In this document: one piece after another, positions 21,225-32,101 of the stretch | How positions within the stretch are numbered: the stretch's first letter is position 1 | Layout of the letters: every line of letters starts with the position of its first letter | Assembly: GCA_017311315.1 (NCBI GenBank) | Contig: CM029670.1 | Location: 25,385,449 to 25,449,448, forward strand | Length of the DNA stretch: 64,000 nt | Direction: 5' to 3' | Source of the DNA: Dendrocalamus latiflorus | Lineage: Eukaryota; Streptophyta; Magnoliopsida; Poales; Poaceae | The notes under the pieces: model-generated | Databases searched by the model: none | What the model was told of the DNA's origin: nothing | What the model saw: only the letters and a program-made list of their open reading frames with translations | Translations under genes and position numbers: made by a program

Positions 21225-21825
21225 GTGGCCCCCTAGCTTGCTGCAGCTGCCGCACGTGGTCCATGTCCGGCCGATCACGGCGAACCTCGACGCGCAGGCG
21301 GACATCATTCACTCGCTCCTCCGGCGGTTCCCCTTCATCGCCGTGGACACGAAGTACCCAGGCACCGTCCACCGCGCGGCCGCCGGGAGGCGCGATGGCC
21401 AGCTCACCGCCGACGAGCGCTAGGCGCTCGTCAAGGCCAACGGTGACGAGCTGCCCATCGTGCAGCTCGGGATGACGCTCTGCGACGACCAAGGGAGGCT
21501 CCTCGTCGTCCTCGACGAGCAAGGCCGCCCCGTCGAGCTCGCGTAGGAGGTGAATTTTTTGGACTTCGACGTCCACCGCGACCGCCACGCTGCCGAGTCC
21601 GTCGCGTTCCTGAGGTCCCAGGGGCTCGATTTCGACCTGGCCCGTGCGATCGGTGTGAGCTCCGCGGCGTTCGAGGACAATCTCCTCGGCTTTCGGTCGC
21701 GGCAGCGGGACGAGCTGATGTGGGCGACCTTCGGCGGGCTGTACGACCTCGGGTACCTCGTCAAGCTGCTCACCGGTGGGCAGCCGCTGCCGGCGACCAG
21801 GGAGGAATTCATGGCGCAGGTGAGA
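21225..21825 (+). pseudogene. CAF1/POP2-like deadenylase pseudogene copy 1, nuclease part
   Basis: CAF1 proteins are DEDD nucleases of the CCR4-NOT complex that shorten mRNA poly(A) tails. Visible are RFPFIAVDTKYPGTV, PIVQLGMTLCDD, NFLDFDVHRDRHAAESVAFL, SQGLDFDLARAIGV and WATFGGLYDLGYLVKLLTGG. The first catalytic pair, normally D-x-E, is D-T-K here. In-frame stops lie at 21421-21423 and about 21544-21546; the first is shared with copy 2, the second is not. The copy ends at 21825 within AQVR, where copia sequence begins. The protein would be dead even without the insertions. Confidence 0.9.
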
Positions 21826-21946
21826 AATCTGATTTGATTGCATTGGATGAGAAATGTGTGAAGCTGTAACAAACTAAAATCTCTGTATTAACTGTAACAA
21901 ACTAAAATCTGATTTGATTGCATTGGATGAGAAATGTGTGAAGCTG
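21825..21946 (+). repeat. 80-bp tandem duplication at the CAF1/copia junction
   Basis: About 42 bp beginning AAATCTGATTTGATTGCATT occur at 21825-21866 and again at about 21905-21946. Between them AACAAACTAAAATCT is also repeated. This looks like a scar of end joining at the deletion that removed the 5' LTR. Confidence 0.85.
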
Positions 21947-23014
21947 ACTAAGGACCTACTAGAGAAGCAACCTTCTGCTTGTATTGTCTGTGCTGAGAAG
22001 GGAGAGAAGCCCCAGGGTAAGGTGGAGACGCCTAGGAACGTGAACCAACTGACTAGCAGTAGGACTGTCCATTCAGAGTCGGTTGTGCGTGCACAAGCCA
22101 TTCTTCCCTCTGCTGTTGGTTCTTCATCTGCTCTTACCTCCTGCTGTTCCCTCTTCCCCCTGCTCTTCTTGCACCTCTCTCTTTCGGGAGTGTCAGTACC
22201 TTATGAACACTCTCGAGAGATTTGTAGGCGGCAAGAAGAAGCTTAATCTTATTCTAGACCAGTCCAAGATTTACAGATTTAATCAGGGTCTAGGATATGA
22301 CTATTATGAGGATATGAGGAAGCATCCACCTACTGTGCTCAGACCCATAGCACCAGGTGTGATCGAGACCGAGCCCAGGACCGAGAAAGTCCAATTTAAG
22401 TCAGCGGGCTATGTCCAGGGGATTTCTGACAGCAAGGTGATTGCACCTGCTGCTTCGGCCTCTCAGAAGGCGAAGCCTGACCGTGCTACTTCTACCTCTC
22501 AGAGGATGAAGTATCACTGCACCTTCTGTCAGAAGGATGGACACACGGTTGATCGATGCTTCAGGTGCGCCAAGATCGCGCGTAGAGACTGTGTTGAGTC
22601 TCCTAGGGGTATTCAGGGTCAGCCCCAGATCCTGAGTGCACCTAGGACCAGCACGAGGTCTAGGTTTACTGCTGTTGATGGGTTTGGGCAGCATCGAGGA
22701 CTTGGTTTTTCTGAGTCTTCTGTTTTTCGTCCTCATGCTGCTCCTGGTCATGACTTCCGCCATCCTTAGGGTACATCTCGTTTCCCCCGTCGAGACAGTT
22801 ACCCGCGGCGTGTTCAGCGTGTTGCCGGTGTTCCGACTCGCTCTCCCGTAGCAGTCGGACCCCGCAACAGCTTCAGGTCTGCTCACAGACCTTCTGCTGT
22901 GAGTGACAGAGAGCGTAGGGTAGATAGAGGTCAGTCGTGCTTGACTACTTCATCTGCTCGACGTGTTGTTCAGTATTGGGTGCCAAAATCACTCTTGATT
23001 TACCCCAGTACTGA
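21907..23014 (+). pseudogene. Copia gag, 5'-truncated and frame-broken
   Basis: One frame gives ALDEKCVKLTKDLLEKQ and VCAEKGEKPQG. A frame from 22083 gives KIYRFNQGLGYDYYEDMRKH and a CCHC knuckle (CTFCQKDGHTVDRC near 22520-22560). A TAG at 22768 and further frame changes follow before a WVPK segment near 22980. Gag would form the particle and bind element RNA; here the product cannot be complete. Confidence 0.8.
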
Positions 23015-23029
23015 GACTTTACTCTCTGT

Positions 23030-26000
23030 TTGACTCAGGTTCGCCGGGCAGGGAAGGGAAAGGTTTGGCTTGTAGACTCCGGGTGTTCACAACACATGAC
23101 CGGAGACTCCCGTTGGTTTTCTTCCCTTGCCCGTGCTCCAGGTGATGAGACGATCACCTTCGGAGATGCTTCATCTGGGAGCGTCATCGCCAAAGGTACA
23201 GTGCGCATTAATCACTCTTTCATTTTGAAAGATGTAGCCTTGGTTAGTAAGCTGCAGTACAATTTGCTTTCCGTTTCTCAGCTTACCGATGACGGTTTCG
23301 AGGTGAGCTTCAAGAAAAATAATTGCAAAATTCTTGATTCTTCGGGTAGTCTGGTTTGCGGGATTTCTCGTTTTGGGAGGATCTTTCGTGCTAATTTTTC
23401 TGAGTCTTCTAGTGATCCTCTCAGGTGTTTAGTTGCTTCTGAGTCCCGCGACCTCTCTTTCTGGCATAGGAGACTTGGTCATATTGGATTTGACCATTTG
23501 ACCCGAGTTAGCGGCCACAATCTCATTCGTGGTCTGCCGAAACTCAAGATGGTAAAAGATCTTGTTTGCGCTCCATGCCGGCATGGCAAGATGGTTGCCG
23601 CTTCTCATCCTCCGGTCACAGTTACTATGACCGATGCACCGGGACAGCTGCTCCACATTGACACAGTTGGACCAGCTCGAGTGCAGTCAGCAGGAGGGAA
23701 GTGGTATGTTCTTGTTGTGGTCGATGACTTCTCGAGGTTTTCTTGGGTGTTTTTCTTAGCCTCGAAGGATGAGACGTTTTCACTTTTCCGAGGTCTTTTT
23801 AGTAGGCTTTCTGTTGAGCTCCCAGGTGCCTTACGAGCGATCCGCAGTGACAATGGCACGGAGTTCAAGAATTCCTACTTTGAGAGTTTCTGTGGTGAGA
23901 CAGGTGTAGAGCATCAGTTCTCCTCTCCGCACGTCCCACAGCAAAATGGCGTTGTGGAGAGAAAGAACCGTACCTTGGTCGAGATGGCCAGGACGATGCT
24001 TGATGAGTACTCTACATCGCGGAAGTTTTGGGCTGAGGCTATAGCCACCGCGTGCCATGTCTCAAATCGAGTCTTTCTTAGGGCACACTTGCACCGCACT
24101 TCTTATGAGTTGAGATACGGGCGAAAGCCCAGCGTCTCTCATTTTCGTGTGTTTGGTTGCAAGTGCTTTATTCTGAAGTCCGGGAACCTAGATAAGTTCG
24201 AGTCACGTTCTTGTGATGGGATCTTTCTAGGTTACTCGCCTTCTTCGCGGGCTTATAGAGTCTGGAACTGCGAGTCTAGCAAAATGGTAGAGACCTGTGA
24301 GGTGACCTTTGACGAGGCCAGTCCGGGGACTAGGCCTGATATCTCAGGTTCTTTAGAGCAGTCCGAGACCATCTTCGTGGATGACGAGGACGATGGAGAT
24401 GAGGGTTGTCTACCCGATCCAGTCCCTTATCCACCCCTTGAGGTGCCGTCTTCCACCGCACCTCTAGGTGATCAGCCCATGCCTACTGCTTCCTCCGGAG
24501 CTATTGGCTCTGTTCCTATCTCGTCAGCTCACGAGGTAGAGGCCACTTTTTCATCTCATCCAGGACCTCCCAGACATATCCAGAAAAGGCATCTTTCTGA
24601 GCAGATGATTGGAGACCTGTTCGAGCGTGTTACCCGCTCAAAATCTGGCTTATCTCAATTCTGTCTCCATTCTGCTTTCATTGCCTCATTTGAGCCCAAG
24701 GATGTTTCTCATGCTCTTTCCGACGAGTCTTGGGTCAATGCCATGCATGAGGAGCTAGAAAATTTCGAGAGGAACAAGGTCTGGTCGCTTGTCGAGCCCC
24801 CGCGAGGTCACAATATTATTGGGACTAAGTGGGTGTTCAAGAACAAGCAGAGCGAGGATGGAGTGGTTATTCGGAACAAGGCTAGACTGGTAGCTCAGGG
24901 GTTCTCCCAGGTTGAGGGTCTAGATTTCGAGGAGACCTTTGCCCCTGTAGCTCGACTTGAGGCCATTAGAATCCTGCTTGCCTTTGCAGCTTCTAAGGGT
25001 TTCAAGCTCTACCAGATGGACGTCAAGAGTGCCTTCCTTAATGGAGTCATTGAGGAAGAAGTTTACGTCAGACAGCCTCCAGGTTTCGAGAACCCCAAAT
25101 ACCCACACCATGTCTTCAAGCTTTCGAAAGCGTTGTATGGACTTAAGCAGGCCCCCAGAGCATGGTATGAGAGGCTTAAATCCTACTTGTTGAGTCATGG
25201 GTTTGAAATGGGTAAAGTAGACAAGACCTTGTTCATCCGCCGTCATGGCAATGACCTTCTGCTCGTCCAGATCTACGTCGATGACATCATCTTTGGCGGC
25301 TCTTCTCATACTCTGGTTTCACAGTTCTCGGATGTCATGAGCACCGAGTTTGAGATGAGTATGATGGGCGAGTTGACCTTCTTCCTTGGCTTCCAAATCA
25401 AGCAGACTCGGGAGGGTACATTTCTTCATCAGGGAAAGTACACTCGTGACCTCCTGAGACGCTTCGACATGAGTGATGGTAAGCCAGTGTCAACTCCCAT
25501 GGCTGCTACAGCCTACCTTGACCCAGATGAGGACGGCGAGCCAGTTGATCAGAAAGAGTTCAGAAGTATGATCGGCTCCCTTCTTTATCTCACGGCCTCG
25601 AGACCAGATATACACTTCTCTGTGTGTCTGTGTGCTCGTTTTCAGGCTTCTCCTCGCGTATCTCACCGCCAGGCGGTGAAGCGCATCTTTCGGTACCTTC
25701 GAGCTACCATTGACTATGGTATCTGGTACTCTTCCTCTTCCTGTCTTTCCTTGAGAGCCTTTTCGGATGCAGACTTTGCCGGCTGTAGGATAGATAGGAA
25801 GAGCACTTCTGGCACTTGCCAATTCATTGGCACTTCTCTCGTTTCTTGGTCTTCGAGGAAGCAGTCCGGTGTTGCGCAGTCCACCGCAGAGGCCGAGTAT
25901 GTTGCTGCAGCCAGCTGCTGCAGTCAGGTACTCTGGATGGCTTCGACCCTGCGGGACTTTGGGTTAGTTATCGACAGTGTTCCACTCTTTTGTGATAACA

Positions 26001-26224
26001 CTTCTGTGATTAACATTGCTAAGAACCCAGTGCAACACTCTCGGACCAAGCACATCGATATCCGTTTTCACTTCCTAAGAGACCATGTAGAGAAGGGCGA
26101 TATAGTGCTCCAATTTGTGGAGAGTGACCACCAGTTGGCTGACATCTTCACCAAGCCATTGGATAGTTCGAGGTTTTCAGCTCTGCGGGGAGAGCTTGGG
26201 GTGGTTTGTCCTTATGGACTGTAG
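23030..26224 (+). CDS. Copia Pol polyprotein (protease, integrase, RT, RNase H)
   Basis: 1064 codons with no internal stop. The first codon is TTG and the frame is open from 23015, so translation probably came from gag by readthrough or frameshift. Protease has VDSGCSQHMTG at 15-25. The GAG-pre-integrase H-H-C-C motif is at about 145-183. Integrase acidic residues lie near 210, 273 and 310. RT shows YQMDVKSAFLNG near 662 and YVDD near 749. RNase H includes AFSDADFAG near 911, STAEAEY near 951 and LFCDN near 986. It ends DIFTKPLD..YGL. Gene order integrase before RT is the copia order. Confidence 0.96.
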   Translation: MTQVRRAGKGKVWLVDSGCSQHMTGDSRWFSSLARAPGDETITFGDASSGSVIAKGTVRINHSFILKDVALVSKLQYNLLSVSQLTDDGFEVSFKKNNCKILDSSGSLVCGISRFGRIFRANFSESSSDPLRCLVASESRDLSFWHRRLGHIGFDHLTRVSGHNLIRGLPKLKMVKDLVCAPCRHGKMVAASHPPVTVTMTDAPGQLLHIDTVGPARVQSAGGKWYVLVVVDDFSRFSWVFFLASKDETFSLFRGLFSRLSVELPGALRAIRSDNGTEFKNSYFESFCGETGVEHQFSSPHVPQQNGVVERKNRTLVEMARTMLDEYSTSRKFWAEAIATACHVSNRVFLRAHLHRTSYELRYGRKPSVSHFRVFGCKCFILKSGNLDKFESRSCDGIFLGYSPSSRAYRVWNCESSKMVETCEVTFDEASPGTRPDISGSLEQSETIFVDDEDDGDEGCLPDPVPYPPLEVPSSTAPLGDQPMPTASSGAIGSVPISSAHEVEATFSSHPGPPRHIQKRHLSEQMIGDLFERVTRSKSGLSQFCLHSAFIASFEPKDVSHALSDESWVNAMHEELENFERNKVWSLVEPPRGHNIIGTKWVFKNKQSEDGVVIRNKARLVAQGFSQVEGLDFEETFAPVARLEAIRILLAFAASKGFKLYQMDVKSAFLNGVIEEEVYVRQPPGFENPKYPHHVFKLSKALYGLKQAPRAWYERLKSYLLSHGFEMGKVDKTLFIRRHGNDLLLVQIYVDDIIFGGSSHTLVSQFSDVMSTEFEMSMMGELTFFLGFQIKQTREGTFLHQGKYTRDLLRRFDMSDGKPVSTPMAATAYLDPDEDGEPVDQKEFRSMIGSLLYLTASRPDIHFSVCLCARFQASPRVSHRQAVKRIFRYLRATIDYGIWYSSSSCLSLRAFSDADFAGCRIDRKSTSGTCQFIGTSLVSWSSRKQSGVAQSTAEAEYVAAASCCSQVLWMASTLRDFGLVIDSVPLFCDNTSVINIAKNPVQHSRTKHIDIRFHFLRDHVEKGDIVLQFVESDHQLADIFTKPLDSSRFSALRGELGVVCPYGL

Positions 26225-27925
26225 TGAGGGGGAGTTTTGGGCTTTACTGCTTTACTATATTGATTATGTTTCTGTCTCTTTGCATTTGGGTGCGTTGGGT
26301 TTAGTCCTTCTAGCATAGGTTAGAGTGCTTCTCTTGCCTAGTTGCTTAGACTTCCTACTCTTATCTTGTGCTTCCAGGATGCTTCTTATTAGCTGCTTCT
26401 TATCTCACTAGATTGAGCTCACTCACTTCTTGTAGGTTCTAGCGAGGGTTGGGCCACCCTCGGGTAGACAGGGTACGTGTTTGCTCTCTAGTGTGTGTTT
26501 TACGGTCAAGCTAATAGTCCTGGAGTCACATGGGGTAGATGAGAGTCAGTTTGAGCCATAGTATCTTCTATATCTTATCTATGCTTTAAGGACTACCCGT
26601 TTGGATTTTCTTTGCCAGCTTCTCGAATTTAATGCTTTGGTTCAGGGGGAGTTCATTTGGGAGCTTCTGGAGCTTAATATTGACTTAACTCAACTTGAAC
26701 TAAAAGTTGCATCTAATGTTGAGGGGGAACTGGTCTTTCGTGCATTTTCAGCATTCTAGTATTATAATCAATCTGCATTGAGCCTTGATTATTATCCTGT
26801 TATGACATGCTTCAGTGCTTTACACCTTGCCATGACTTGTGCTTAGCTTGCTAAATTTATCAGGACTTCATATGTGTAGACTAGCGTTTGTCATGATAAG
26901 TTAAGTAAAATTGATCAACTTAAATTAAACTTGTCATGCTAGCATTTGAGTTTAGTCTTTCTTGAGCTATCCTTTTATGATTCATGCCATGTCAAATAGG
27001 CTGAGTAGAGCGTTGAATCTATATTGAGCCTTAGTTTGAGCTGTTTTAGTCTCCTGATGATACATGAGTTAGTACAATGCGTTAAAAAGCAAAAAGATCT
27101 CTTTTGTGCGAAAAAACTGATCTCACCAATTCTTTCCTATGAGACGGCTTGCCATTGCACTTGGCATGAACTTAGGGGGAGTTTTGGATGACCTAGACTA
27201 TCTTCTTAAGCTTTTTGCTTGGAGTAGTCGCATAAGGCTTGAGATCTAGCACATAAACAAAAAATTGGGTTGAAAACAACCATATGCTTTCGAAAGACAA
27301 TGTTTAATGTGCTCAATTTGCTTAATCTACAATCAGAACCAAGTACTTTAACCAATGTTTCAATCTTGAGCTTATAGCACTCTATTTGGACTCAATGTTA
27401 GCTTCTTTATTCCGCTTAGCTTATTGACATGACCTGCATCATCCTTGGATGTCTCTAGTTAGACTTTCCTTATTGATGACGTGACTTGCTCACAAAATGC
27501 ATTACATTTCAGATTGTCATCTATGTGCTCTAGCTGTCTTATATATATGCTGTCATGATCTAGATAGCGTTTTATTGAGTTATGGCTTGGTGTATTACAT
27601 TATGGTCATTATGGATAATTCTCATGGCTCTAAATGCTTAAATAAACAAACTTCAGCCATATTCATCCATTGACATGTCATATTCTCTCTATTGCATCTT
27701 GATGTGTTTATTGCCAAAAGGGGGAGAATAGAGAAGAAAAAGTCTGTTGGGATCATTTTAGAGCTTTGGAGATCAATTTGCTTTTTCAGTTGTTGCTCTA
27801 GTGGTTCCTTCTGTCGACATGGTCATAAGCTTCATTCCCTTCTTTGGACCATGTTGGATTCTTCAAACTCAAACTCAACTTCGTGCTTTTTCTGAGTTTG
27901 TCAATATACTCATCAAGGGGGAGAT
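26225..27925 (+). other. Copia non-coding region with repeated polypurine tracts
   Basis: 1.7 kb without a convincing frame. GGGGGA-type tracts occur near 26226, 26644, 26721, 27173, 27716 and 27914, the last immediately before the LTR (AAGGGGGAGAT). Only the last should prime DNA synthesis. Sireviruses are known for such multiplied tracts. The remainder is T-rich and shows nothing else I can name. Confidence 0.8.
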
Positions 27926-29726
27926 TGAGAGACCATGTGGTCTAAATCCCGTGTTGGTGATGAGTAATTGACTTGTGGTTTGGTTAGAGTGAGTTTAGTT
28001 TGAGTGATTCGTGCCTTTTTGGCATTTGGCGAGGTCGGGTCGTGACTAGACAAATTTGACGCGTGGGCGTCGTCCCGGTTGGCCACGTGGGTCATTTCTC
28101 GCGTGAGTAGGATTTGTAGGTGCTAACCATGTTTACATGTTTTGTACCGTGCTATGCGATGTGTTTCTTGTCTGTGTTGGCTGCAGGACATCGAGACGGA
28201 GTCGTGGTGAGACACGGAGGACCGGACTAGGCGCAGGTGGCGTTGAGGTCAGAACGGTCGGGATGTGTCGAAGACGACGTGGACTCGAGGTGGAGTCGTG
28301 GCGAGGCACGGTGGACCGGACTAGGCGCAGGTGGCGCTGAGGTCAGAACGGTCGAGGTGTGCCGAAGACGGCGAAACTGCGTAGCTTGCAGGGCAAGGAA
28401 TGAGGAAGCTTCCTGGAAGGTGCGCGAGGGGCGTTTCGGTAAAAACGCAAAGCTGCACTAAAGGAAGTGGGTTGTGGGTAAAACACAAAAGCTAAATGGG
28501 TAAAGCACTTGGTGAACCCATTAGTGGAGGGTATAAATAGAGAGGGAGATGGTGTGCTGAAATTTGAGAGAGTGGGTGTAAAAGTTAGGGTTTCATTTGG
28601 GTCTCTCCATGTGTGTATGTGTGTGTTCCTCCCAAGTAGCATGTGTAGCTCTTGGTGTTCTTGAGGATTGAGAGGGAGAGGATGGATTGAGAATTCTTGT
28701 AATCATTCCTCCGAATGTCCATGCGTATAGGGACGTAGTTCTTTGTATCTCGTGTTTATTGAAATGAAAATCTGAAGTTCTTCTCTTTGTGTTCTCTTGA
28801 GTCTCTGGTGCCTTGGTTTCTTTGTCTCTTGTTATGTGCTCTTGGTTCTTGTTAGTCCCTTCTTGGTCTGTGTATTTGATCTGGTCGACAGCATAAAAAA
28901 TATAGGGGCTATGGCCTCTGCATGAAGTATTTCGGCCATCTCTAGTACATGCCTATAGATTACCTTTTTGGTGGCTGTTCCCTGTTGGGTCTTTCTTTTC
29001 TTGCTGCTTTGTTGAAGTGCAGTTCGGCTGCGATACTTCTTTGCTCTTAGGACATATGGCAAGATTATCCCATGCTGTCCTAACAAAGCATTAATGGCAG
29101 CTATTTTCACTGTTCGGCCATCAAGCCTTGGGACAGCATTAAATGATGTCTTTTATTGGTCGGCAAGAAAAAGCATGTCCCAGGATGCTCTCGGATAGTT
29201 TGTGAGCAGGAGTGCTAGTTGATTTGGTTTGAGTTTTGAGCAGCCTCAAGTGAAGATTGGCCAAGTAGCATTTATTTGTCTCCTCCTTTCATCTTCTAGC
29301 ATTTCGGACAGCAGGACATCATTTCAAGCATTCTTTTGGAGCTTTCCCGTATGTGAGCTTTGTGAGCTTTCTTTTGGGAGCACCTTTTTTATGATCATTA
29401 TTGTGAGCCTTCTAGTTGTCCTTCGGATGTCCTTTTTGATCCTTTCTGTCGGAGCATTCTCTTTTGCTTTATTTTTGCTTTGAGCGGCAAGAGCAGTAGC
29501 AAGTAAACAGTGGTGCACTCAATCTTTCCAGTGCAGTTTTATTGTGATCTTGGGCAGCAATTTTCTGCTCTTTCTTTTGCCGCTGTTTTTCTTTGGCGCT
29601 CTGTTTTTCTCTTCTTCATAGCTCTTTATAGCTATCGGAGAACTGAGAATTTCGTGATTACTTGTTGAGGGTTAATTTTTAAAAGATCGACATTCACCCC
29701 CCCTCTGTCGCCATTTCGGTCCTACA
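27926..29726 (+). repeat. Sirevirus-like 3' LTR (1801 bp)
   Basis: Starts TGAGAGACCATGTGG and ends CGCCATTTCGGTCCTACA. A TATAAATAG box at 28532-28540 is the likely promoter. A tandem duplication with a 94-bp period spans about 28198-28385. The termini and first half match the solo LTR at 42975-44960 (opposite strand); the middle does not. Confidence 0.9.
28198..28385 (+). repeat. 94-bp tandem duplication inside the LTR
   Basis: GGAGTCGTGGTGAGACACGG at 28198 recurs with two changes at 28292. The following GACCGGACTAGGCGCAGG and GAGGTCAGAACGGTC are repeated as well. It lies about 150-330 bp upstream of the TATA box, where LTR enhancers usually sit. Confidence 0.85.
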
Positions 29727-29732
29727 CAACTA

Positions 29733-30130
29733 GGCCTGGATGTTGCAAACCCACGCGTTCGATGCAACACCCTTGGCCACCGTGGTAGCTTTTCTTGCTT
29801 TCAAAGGAATGAGCTTCCATAGAGCTAGGTAAAGAGATTCAATGGAATTTCCATCAATCCATTTGTCGAGCTAGAAGAGAGTGATGTTTCCACCCCCAAG
29901 CGCACCTCCGTTGCGGCACTGAACAATGCTTGAACGGCTGGTTTGTGGGACATTTGAAGGTGTGCCCATGTCCGTGACGGGTCTGACTTTTGCCACTAAA
30001 GCCACCGCATCCTCAACACGTATCCCATGATTTTAAGGTAAGGATGCCTAGACCGCCAAGGGGGAGTGACCCGCAAACTAATTTTCATGCGACCAAGCAA
30101 TGCCCTCCATGACCCGCGTCTGATCCTTTC
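29733..30130 (-). pseudogene. LINE ORF2 C-terminal fragment, unit 1
   Basis: Read on the minus strand with frame changes it resembles the end of a plant L1-type ORF2 (ITLF.LDKWIDG.SIESLYLALWKLI). The same stretch occurs at 32437-32698 and 35505-35640, where an insertion splits it. DNA from 30130 to 30424 continues the repeat shared with 35640-35942 but shows no domain. Confidence 0.6.
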
Positions 30131-30448
30131 TATATGAACGGACTACTTACTAGATTTTGTCATGCTTAATTTTCTTGTAGACCTTTCATGTAATGTTCAT
30201 GCATTGCAATTGGCAGATCAGCCAAGGAAAATGAAGGGTGACCCTTGCATCATGAAAGCATGGAAAACTGAAAAGGTTGCCTTAATTTGGAGGCCTCGAA
30301 GAACATATTGGGTCTATAAATTGAGATGGCATATATACTACCAATGCATGCACAAGTTTGGTGATATGTTAGGTTCATCTAGTCGTGTCTTTAGATGTTT
30401 AACATAGGTGTTGAGATATTAGAGGACAACTGAACAAACACAACGCCG

Positions 30449-31214
30449 ATGAACCTCGACGTTGAGATGGATCTGATCCACAATCTGCTCACTCGGTTCC
30501 CCTTCGTCGCCGTGGACACCGGGCAGCCTCCACCGCGAGGCTACCTGGAGCGACGGCGAGCTCACAGTGGACAAGCGCTGCCTCCTGAAGCGCGAACGCC
30601 GGGAGGCGCGACGGCCAGCTCACCGCGGACGAGTGCTAGGCGCTCGTCAAAGCCAACGTCGACGAGCTGCAGCTGCCCATCGTGCAGCTCGGGATGACGC
30701 TCTGCGACGACCAAGGGAGGGCCCCCTTCGTCCTCAACGGGCAAGGCCGCCCCGTCGAGCTCGCGTGGGAGGTGAACTTTTCGGACTTCGACGTCAACGG
30801 CGACCACCACACTGCCGAGTCCGTCGCGTTCCTGAGGTCCCAGGGGTTCGACTTCGACCTGGCCCGCGTGATCGGCGTGAGCTCCGCGGCGTTCGGGGAC
30901 AGTCTCCTCGTCTTTCTGTCGCGGCGGCGGGACAAGCTGACGTGGGCGACCTTCGGCGGGCTGTACGACCTCGGGTACCTCGTCAAGCTGTTCACCGGCG
31001 GGCAACCGCTGCCGGCGACGAGGGAGGAATTCATTGCACAGGTCAGAGCCCACCTCGGCTGGCTCGTGTTCGACGCCAAGTACATGGTGGAACACTGCGG
31101 CCGGGGGACCTTCGCGGCGTCGGCTTGAATCGCGTCTTTGCGGTGATGAGGAGGTGCATCTTCCACTGTGACGGCGGCGCCTGCCACGAAGGCCTTATAG
31201 ATGGCCTACAGTGA
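30449..31214 (+). pseudogene. CAF1/POP2-like pseudogene copy 2
   Basis: Starts NLDVEMDLIHNLLTRFPFVAVDT, then loses the catalytic Glu (D-T-G follows) and runs into a locally rearranged stretch (30520-30620). It continues LPIVQLGMTLCDDQGR, NFSDFDVNGDHHTAESVAFL, WATFGGLYDLGYLVKLFTGG and AHLGWLVFDAKYMVEHCG. A TAG at about 30639 is at the same codon as in copy 1. Compared with copy 3, about 100 bp are missing after TFAASA. The C-terminal FTVMRRCIF-type end survives only in shifted frame. The N-terminal exon seen in copy 1 is absent. Confidence 0.88.
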
Positions 31215-31616
31215 GCAGCATATACATACATTGCAGCAGCTAACGTATCAATTGTAAAGTTAGCTAGCTTCATTTTTTTCTCTAAAGTTCGCTTCATTTA
31301 TCTTACGATGATTGTACTAAATATTTACATTATAAATAAATAAATAAATAAAATTTAGTTTGTACTGAGATTTTGTATTTATTATTTCGGATATGCTATG
31401 CATAACTCGATAGAGTAAATGTTTTGACGAAATCAGATGGATTTTCTGACGTTTGCACATACACTGTAAATTCTTTTTTTAAAATTTGGTCATATATAAA
31501 GTAGTAGCTCAGTAAATAATAACTTTCTCACAAAAAAAAACAAAAACTTGCACTCTTGACTTCTCGAGTCTCCTATTGAAGTATCAATATGTAACAACCA
31601 GACTCCCGTACGTTAG
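31215..31616. other. Tail of duplicated unit 1
   Basis: A/T-rich 3' flank of CAF1 copy 2, including a (TAAA)n run near 31335-31352. It matches 37496-37604 plus 38353-38650, the tail of unit 2. No gene seen. Confidence 0.75.
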
Positions 31617-32038
31617 TGATATCAAATGTGGCATATCCTAGACGGTTCCAACCACAAACCGTCTGTGATATGAAATGATCATAGACAATTTGTATTAATA
31701 ACTGTCTATGAACTTTCACAGACAGTTATTAATATGAACCATTGGTGAAGTCTGCCATTATCACAGATGGTTTGTATCAATAACCGTCTGTGAATTATCA
31801 TAGATAGTTATTGATACAAATCATCTGTGATGTTTTATATTATCATAGATGGTTCCTATTAATAACCGTTTATGAAAACATCATAAACGGTTATTCGTAT
31901 GAAACGTCTGTCATAGTTGGGTATTACAGCCGGTACACGATCACGCTTGTAAAACTATCTGTGACAATTACAGCACAAATGATTCTCTATAAATCGTCTG
32001 TGATGTAGCTATCTAGTATAACTTCTTTTGTAGTAGTG
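31617..32038. mobile_element. CACTA-type remnant with one terminus
   Basis: Contains several AACCGTCTGTGAT/ATCACAGACGGTT-like units in alternating orientation and ends in TTTTGTAGTAGTG (about 32026-32038), the same terminus as the CACTA element at 57415-59446. No CACTACTAC start is found on the left, so it is truncated there. It interrupts the tail of unit 1 after GTACGTTA. Confidence 0.75.
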
Positions 32039-32101
32039 TATCCAACTATATATGGTCTAGAGAAAAAGGATTACCAATGTATCAAAGTGCTTCCTTTGAT
32101 C

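Larger units (their letters stand above)
21825..29726 (+). mobile_element. Sirevirus-like Ty1/copia element lacking its 5' LTR
   Basis: Order: gag remnant (21907-22769 and on), pol (23030-26224), long non-coding part with repeated polypurine tracts (26225-27925), 3' LTR (27926-29726). The 5' LTR and start of gag are missing; gag sequence joins directly to CAF1 copy 1 at about 21825. Repeated GGGGGAG tracts upstream of the 3' LTR are a known Sirevirus trait, as is the long 3' non-coding part. Pol itself is intact. Confidence 0.88.

Noticed and set aside
31335..31352. TAAA microsatellite as a feature of interest
   Set aside because: A short simple repeat also present in the duplicated unit at 38378-38391; ordinary.
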